Shown here one piece after another: positions 4,423 through 6,859 of a DNA stretch of 6,859 nt (position 1 is its first letter; each line of letters starts with the position of its first letter). A program made the position numbers and the translations under genes. The DNA lies in the NCBI GenBank assembly GCA_021783525.1, contig JAJXTT010000097.1, forward strand, positions 1-6,859. Reading direction: 5' to 3'. The notes beneath the pieces were generated by a model, which ran no database searches, was not told where the DNA came from, and saw only the letters and a list, made by a program, of their open reading frames with translations. This stretch comes from Pseudomonadota bacterium. Lineage in GTDB: Bacteria; Pseudomonadota; Gammaproteobacteria; Burkholderiales; Gallionellaceae.

Positions 4423-6783
4423 ATGCAATTCTCTGAATCCTGGTTGCGTACCTTCGTAAACCCTCCGCTGTCCAGCGCGGAGTTGTCGCATCTGCTGACC
4501 ATGGCCGGGCTGGAAGTGGAGGAGATGACCTCCGTTGCACCCGCCTTTGAAAAAGTCGTCGTGGGGCAGGTGCTGACCAAAGGCAAGCATCCCGACGCCG
4601 ATCGCCTGAACGTGCTGACGGTAGACGTCGGGCAGGCTGAGCCGCTGAACATCGTGTGCGGCGCCGGGAATGTAGCCGTCGGCATGAAAGCGCCTTGTGC
4701 GCTGGTTGGTGCCAGGCTGCCGGGCATCGAGATCAAGCAGGCAAAGGTTCGCGGCATCGCGTCCTTCGGCATGATGTGCTCGGAAAAGGAACTGGGTCTG
4801 GCGGAAGATAGCGCGGGACTGATGGTATTGGCTGCCGACGCCATGGTCGGCCAGAATATCCGCGAACATCTCGATCTGGACGATCACCTGATCACGCTCA
4901 AGCTCACTCCGAACCGCAGCGATTGTCTGTCGCTGTATGGCATCGCGCGCGAGGTGGCGGCATTGACCGGCGCTCCGCTGCAGGCAATTCCGGCTGTGAG
5001 CTTCAAACAGGCGGACGATCAGACCCGCAAGATCAAGGTTTCCGCTCCCGCGGCCTGCCCGCGTTACACGGGGCGAGTGATCGCCGGTGTTAACGCCAAG
5101 GCGGCGACTCCCGCATGGATGGTGCAGCGCTTGGAGCGTTGCGGCTTGCGCAGCATCAGCGCGCTGGTGGATGTGACCAATTATGTGCTGCTGGAACTTG
5201 GGCAGCCACTGCACGCTTTTGACCTGAACAAACTGGAGGGCGACATCGAGGTGCGTTTTGCACGCTCAGGCGAAAGCCTGAATCTTCTGAACGAGCAGGC
5301 GGTCAACCTGCAGGACGACATGCTGGTGATCGCGGATGACAAAGGCCCGGTTGCCCTGGCAGGCATCATGGGCGGCGCAGACAGTGCAGTGGACGAAGCG
5401 ACCACCGATATCTTCCTGGAAAGCGCGTTCTTTGCGCCTGGTGTGATCGTCGGCAAGTCGCGCCGTCTCGGTTTCAGTTCCGACTCCTCTTACCGTTTCG
5501 AGCGCGGAGTGGACTTTGCGGCTACGCAGTCTGCACTGGATCGAGCCACACAGCTAATTCTTGACATTTGCGGCGGTCAGGCCGGTGCGGTAATGGAAGC
5601 TCAGGCCGAGTTGCCGGCACGAAATCCGGTGAAATTGCGCACCTCGCGCGTACAACGCGTGCTTGGCGTGGCGCTAGATGAATTGGCAATCCTCGCGATA
5701 TTGGAACGGCTGGGCTGGGCATCTCAATCCCATGTAAATGGTACCGACTTTAGTGTGACGCCACCGAGCTACCGCTTCGATATTGTCATCGAAGAAGACC
5801 TGATCGAAGAGGTCGCCCGCATTTACGGCTATGAAAATATCCTGCCGGCGCCGATACAGTCGCGCATGACCATCTTGCCGCAATTCGAAGCGGAGCGTTC
5901 CTTGACCAGGGTGCGCCAGACCATGGTATTGCGCGACTATCAGGAAACCATCAACTACGCTTTTGTCGAAGCAGCGTGGGAGCGTGATCTGTGTGGCAAT
6001 ACCGCACCCATCGCCCTGAAAAATCCCATCGCCAGCCAGATGAGCGTGATGCGCAGCAGTCTGCTGGGGGGATTGCTCGCCGCCTTGCGTACGAATCTGG
6101 CACGCAAACAGCCCCGCATTCGCTTGTTCGAGATCGGCGGTTGCTTTACTGCCGAAGCGGGTACGTATGCACAAAATGAACGCTTGGCCGGTTTGGCTTA
6201 CGGGGGCGCTTCATCCGAACAATGGGGTTCGCCTGCGCGTAACGTGGATTTCTACGACGTGAAAGGCGATATCGAGGCATTGTTTGCACCGCGCAGTCTG
6301 ACTTTCCAGGCTGCTCCTTATCCGGCATCGCATCCCGGGCGCTCGGCGCGCATCCTGCTGGATGGTCGAGCCATCGGCTGGATAGGCGAACTGCACCCGC
6401 AATGGCAACAACAATATGATCTGTCCCAGGCGGTGGTCTGGTTTGAGGTGGAGCTGTCCGCGTTGACCCAAGACCGTGTTCCGAAGCTGGCCGACATCTC
6501 GCGCTTCCCGCCAGTTCGCCGTGATATTGCGGTGTTGGTGGATGAAAATGTAACCGTACAGTCGCTATTGGATGGGATGCGGGCGGCAAAAGCGCCCAAT
6601 GCGGTCGAACTCGCTTTGTTCGATGTATATCGCGGCAAAGGTGTGGAGCAAAACAAAAAAAGCCTTGCATTCCGTGTGTTATTGCAAGATACTCAAAAAA
6701 CTCTGACTGATAACGAGATTGAAGAAAATGTAGCTCGTCTGGTTGCGGCATTGCAACGTCAAGGCGCGCAATTGCGAGTGTAA
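4423..6783 (+). CDS. pheT: Phenylalanyl-tRNA synthetase beta subunit
   Basis: Partner of PheS; it binds tRNA-Phe and hydrolyses mischarged Tyr-tRNA-Phe. The product is 786 residues (E. coli 795). Regions in order: MQFSESWLRTFVNP start; EMAP/OB-type tRNA-binding domain (about 40-150, with VVVGQVL, HPDADRLNV and GMMCSEKELGL); B3/B4 editing domain (about 200-400, with QPLHAFD at 261-267 and LESAFF at 332-337, matching the E. coli H261/E334 editing-site region); B5 domain (about 402-476, EEDLIEEVARIYGYENI); catalytic-like core (about 480-680, PYPASHPGRSARI at 632-644); and C-terminal FDX-ACB anticodon-binding domain (from about 690, FPPVRRDIAVLVDE). ATG 4423 follows the pheS stop TGA (4419-4421) by one base, and no Shine-Dalgarno sequence is visible, which points to reinitiation after pheS. 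This coupling would help keep the subunits 1:1. ihfA follows after 9 nt. Confidence 0.98.
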   Translation: MQFSESWLRTFVNPPLSSAELSHLLTMAGLEVEEMTSVAPAFEKVVVGQVLTKGKHPDADRLNVLTVDVGQAEPLNIVCGAGNVAVGMKAPCALVGARLPGIEIKQAKVRGIASFGMMCSEKELGLAEDSAGLMVLAADAMVGQNIREHLDLDDHLITLKLTPNRSDCLSLYGIAREVAALTGAPLQAIPAVSFKQADDQTRKIKVSAPAACPRYTGRVIAGVNAKAATPAWMVQRLERCGLRSISALVDVTNYVLLELGQPLHAFDLNKLEGDIEVRFARSGESLNLLNEQAVNLQDDMLVIADDKGPVALAGIMGGADSAVDEATTDIFLESAFFAPGVIVGKSRRLGFSSDSSYRFERGVDFAATQSALDRATQLILDICGGQAGAVMEAQAELPARNPVKLRTSRVQRVLGVALDELAILAILERLGWASQSHVNGTDFSVTPPSYRFDIVIEEDLIEEVARIYGYENILPAPIQSRMTILPQFEAERSLTRVRQTMVLRDYQETINYAFVEAAWERDLCGNTAPIALKNPIASQMSVMRSSLLGGLLAALRTNLARKQPRIRLFEIGGCFTAEAGTYAQNERLAGLAYGGASSEQWGSPARNVDFYDVKGDIEALFAPRSLTFQAAPYPASHPGRSARILLDGRAIGWIGELHPQWQQQYDLSQAVVWFEVELSALTQDRVPKLADISRFPPVRRDIAVLVDENVTVQSLLDGMRAAKAPNAVELALFDVYRGKGVEQNKKSLAFRVLLQDTQKTLTDNEIEENVARLVAALQRQGAQLRV
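6665..6693 (+). promoter_or_regulatory. Weak candidate internal promoter for ihfA within pheT
   Basis: TTGCAT (6665-6670) and GATACT (6688-6693) are separated by 17 nt and lie about 100 nt before ihfA, in the most AT-rich part of pheT's end. They match the -35 consensus at three and the -10 at four of six positions. An inverted repeat CTTGCA (6664-6669) / TGCAAG (6683-6688) overlaps the site. In E. coli ihfA has its own promoter near the end of pheT. This is suggestive only. Confidence 0.2.
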
Positions 6784-6792
6784 GAGGGGAAT

Positions 6793-6859
6793 ATGACGAC
6801 ATTGACCAAGGCGGAACTGGCCGATCTGCTGTTCGAAAAAGTTGGCCTGAACAAGCGTG
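6793..6859 (+). CDS. ihfA: Integration host factor alpha subunit (N-terminal fragment)
   Basis: The first 22 codons are present and the gene runs off the window. The product begins MTTLTKAELADLLFEKVGLNKR, matching the well-known IHF-alpha opening (E. coli [21 protein letters not shown]). IHF is an alpha-beta heterodimer that bends DNA at specific sites and shapes the nucleoid, transcription and recombination. ATG 6793 has a purine-rich ribosome site (GAGGGGA, 6784-6790) immediately upstream, in the 9-nt gap after pheT. The position directly after pheT is the conserved gene order in many proteobacteria. This order supports IHF alpha over HU, which shares the fold; the fragment alone could not settle it completely. 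Confidence 0.93.
   Translation, partial: MTTLTKAELADLLFEKVGLNKR

Noticed and set aside
4414..5214. Minus-strand open frame of 266 codons opposite the start of pheT
   Set aside because: Low-complexity His/Gln/Arg composition and complete overlap with the tRNA-binding domain of pheT. No independent support.

Overview
The window is a chromosomal housekeeping stretch from a proteobacterium, most likely a betaproteobacterium. That placement rests on the gene order, on protein wording (for example the ThrS N-terminus MPVITLPDGSQRSYP and the IF3 N-terminus with RINEQITAPQV) and on a moderately GC-rich base composition. An iron-oxidiser-like or Nitrosomonadales-type lineage is my impression only. 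All intact genes lie on the + strand in the classical translation cluster thrS-infC-rpmI-rplT-pheS-pheT-ihfA.

Layout. 1-90 is the last 29 codons of an unidentified membrane protein. 91-201 is a thrS leader with a possible promoter and two hairpins; the second is followed by a T-rich run and looks like an intrinsic terminator or attenuator. 202-2115 is thrS (threonyl-tRNA synthetase). 2137-2655 is infC (IF3), which appears to start at the rare codon ATA. 2656-2785 is a structured infC-rpmI spacer, a candidate site for feedback by ribosomal protein L20. 2786-2983 is rpmI (bL35) and 2993-3352 is rplT (bL20). A strong intrinsic terminator occupies 3367-3395. 3411-4421 is pheS and 4423-6783 is pheT, together the two subunits of phenylalanyl-tRNA synthetase. 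From 6793 ihfA (IHF alpha) begins and runs off the end. No stretch longer than 130 bases lacks a gene.

How it works together. The genes supply charged Thr- and Phe-tRNA, the initiation factor that checks start codons and two large-subunit ribosomal proteins, and then a nucleoid protein. Short gaps (21, 9, 1 and 9 nt) suggest cotranscription and translational coupling. The longer gaps before thrS, rpmI and pheS are where the regulatory RNA structures sit.

I found no novel multi-gene system, mobile element, CRISPR array or RNA gene. The protein content is ordinary. The points worth a second look are in the RNA: the thrS leader, the ATA start of infC, the rpmI leader, and a consensus Shine-Dalgarno sequence plus Phe-containing small ORF built into the terminator just before pheS.
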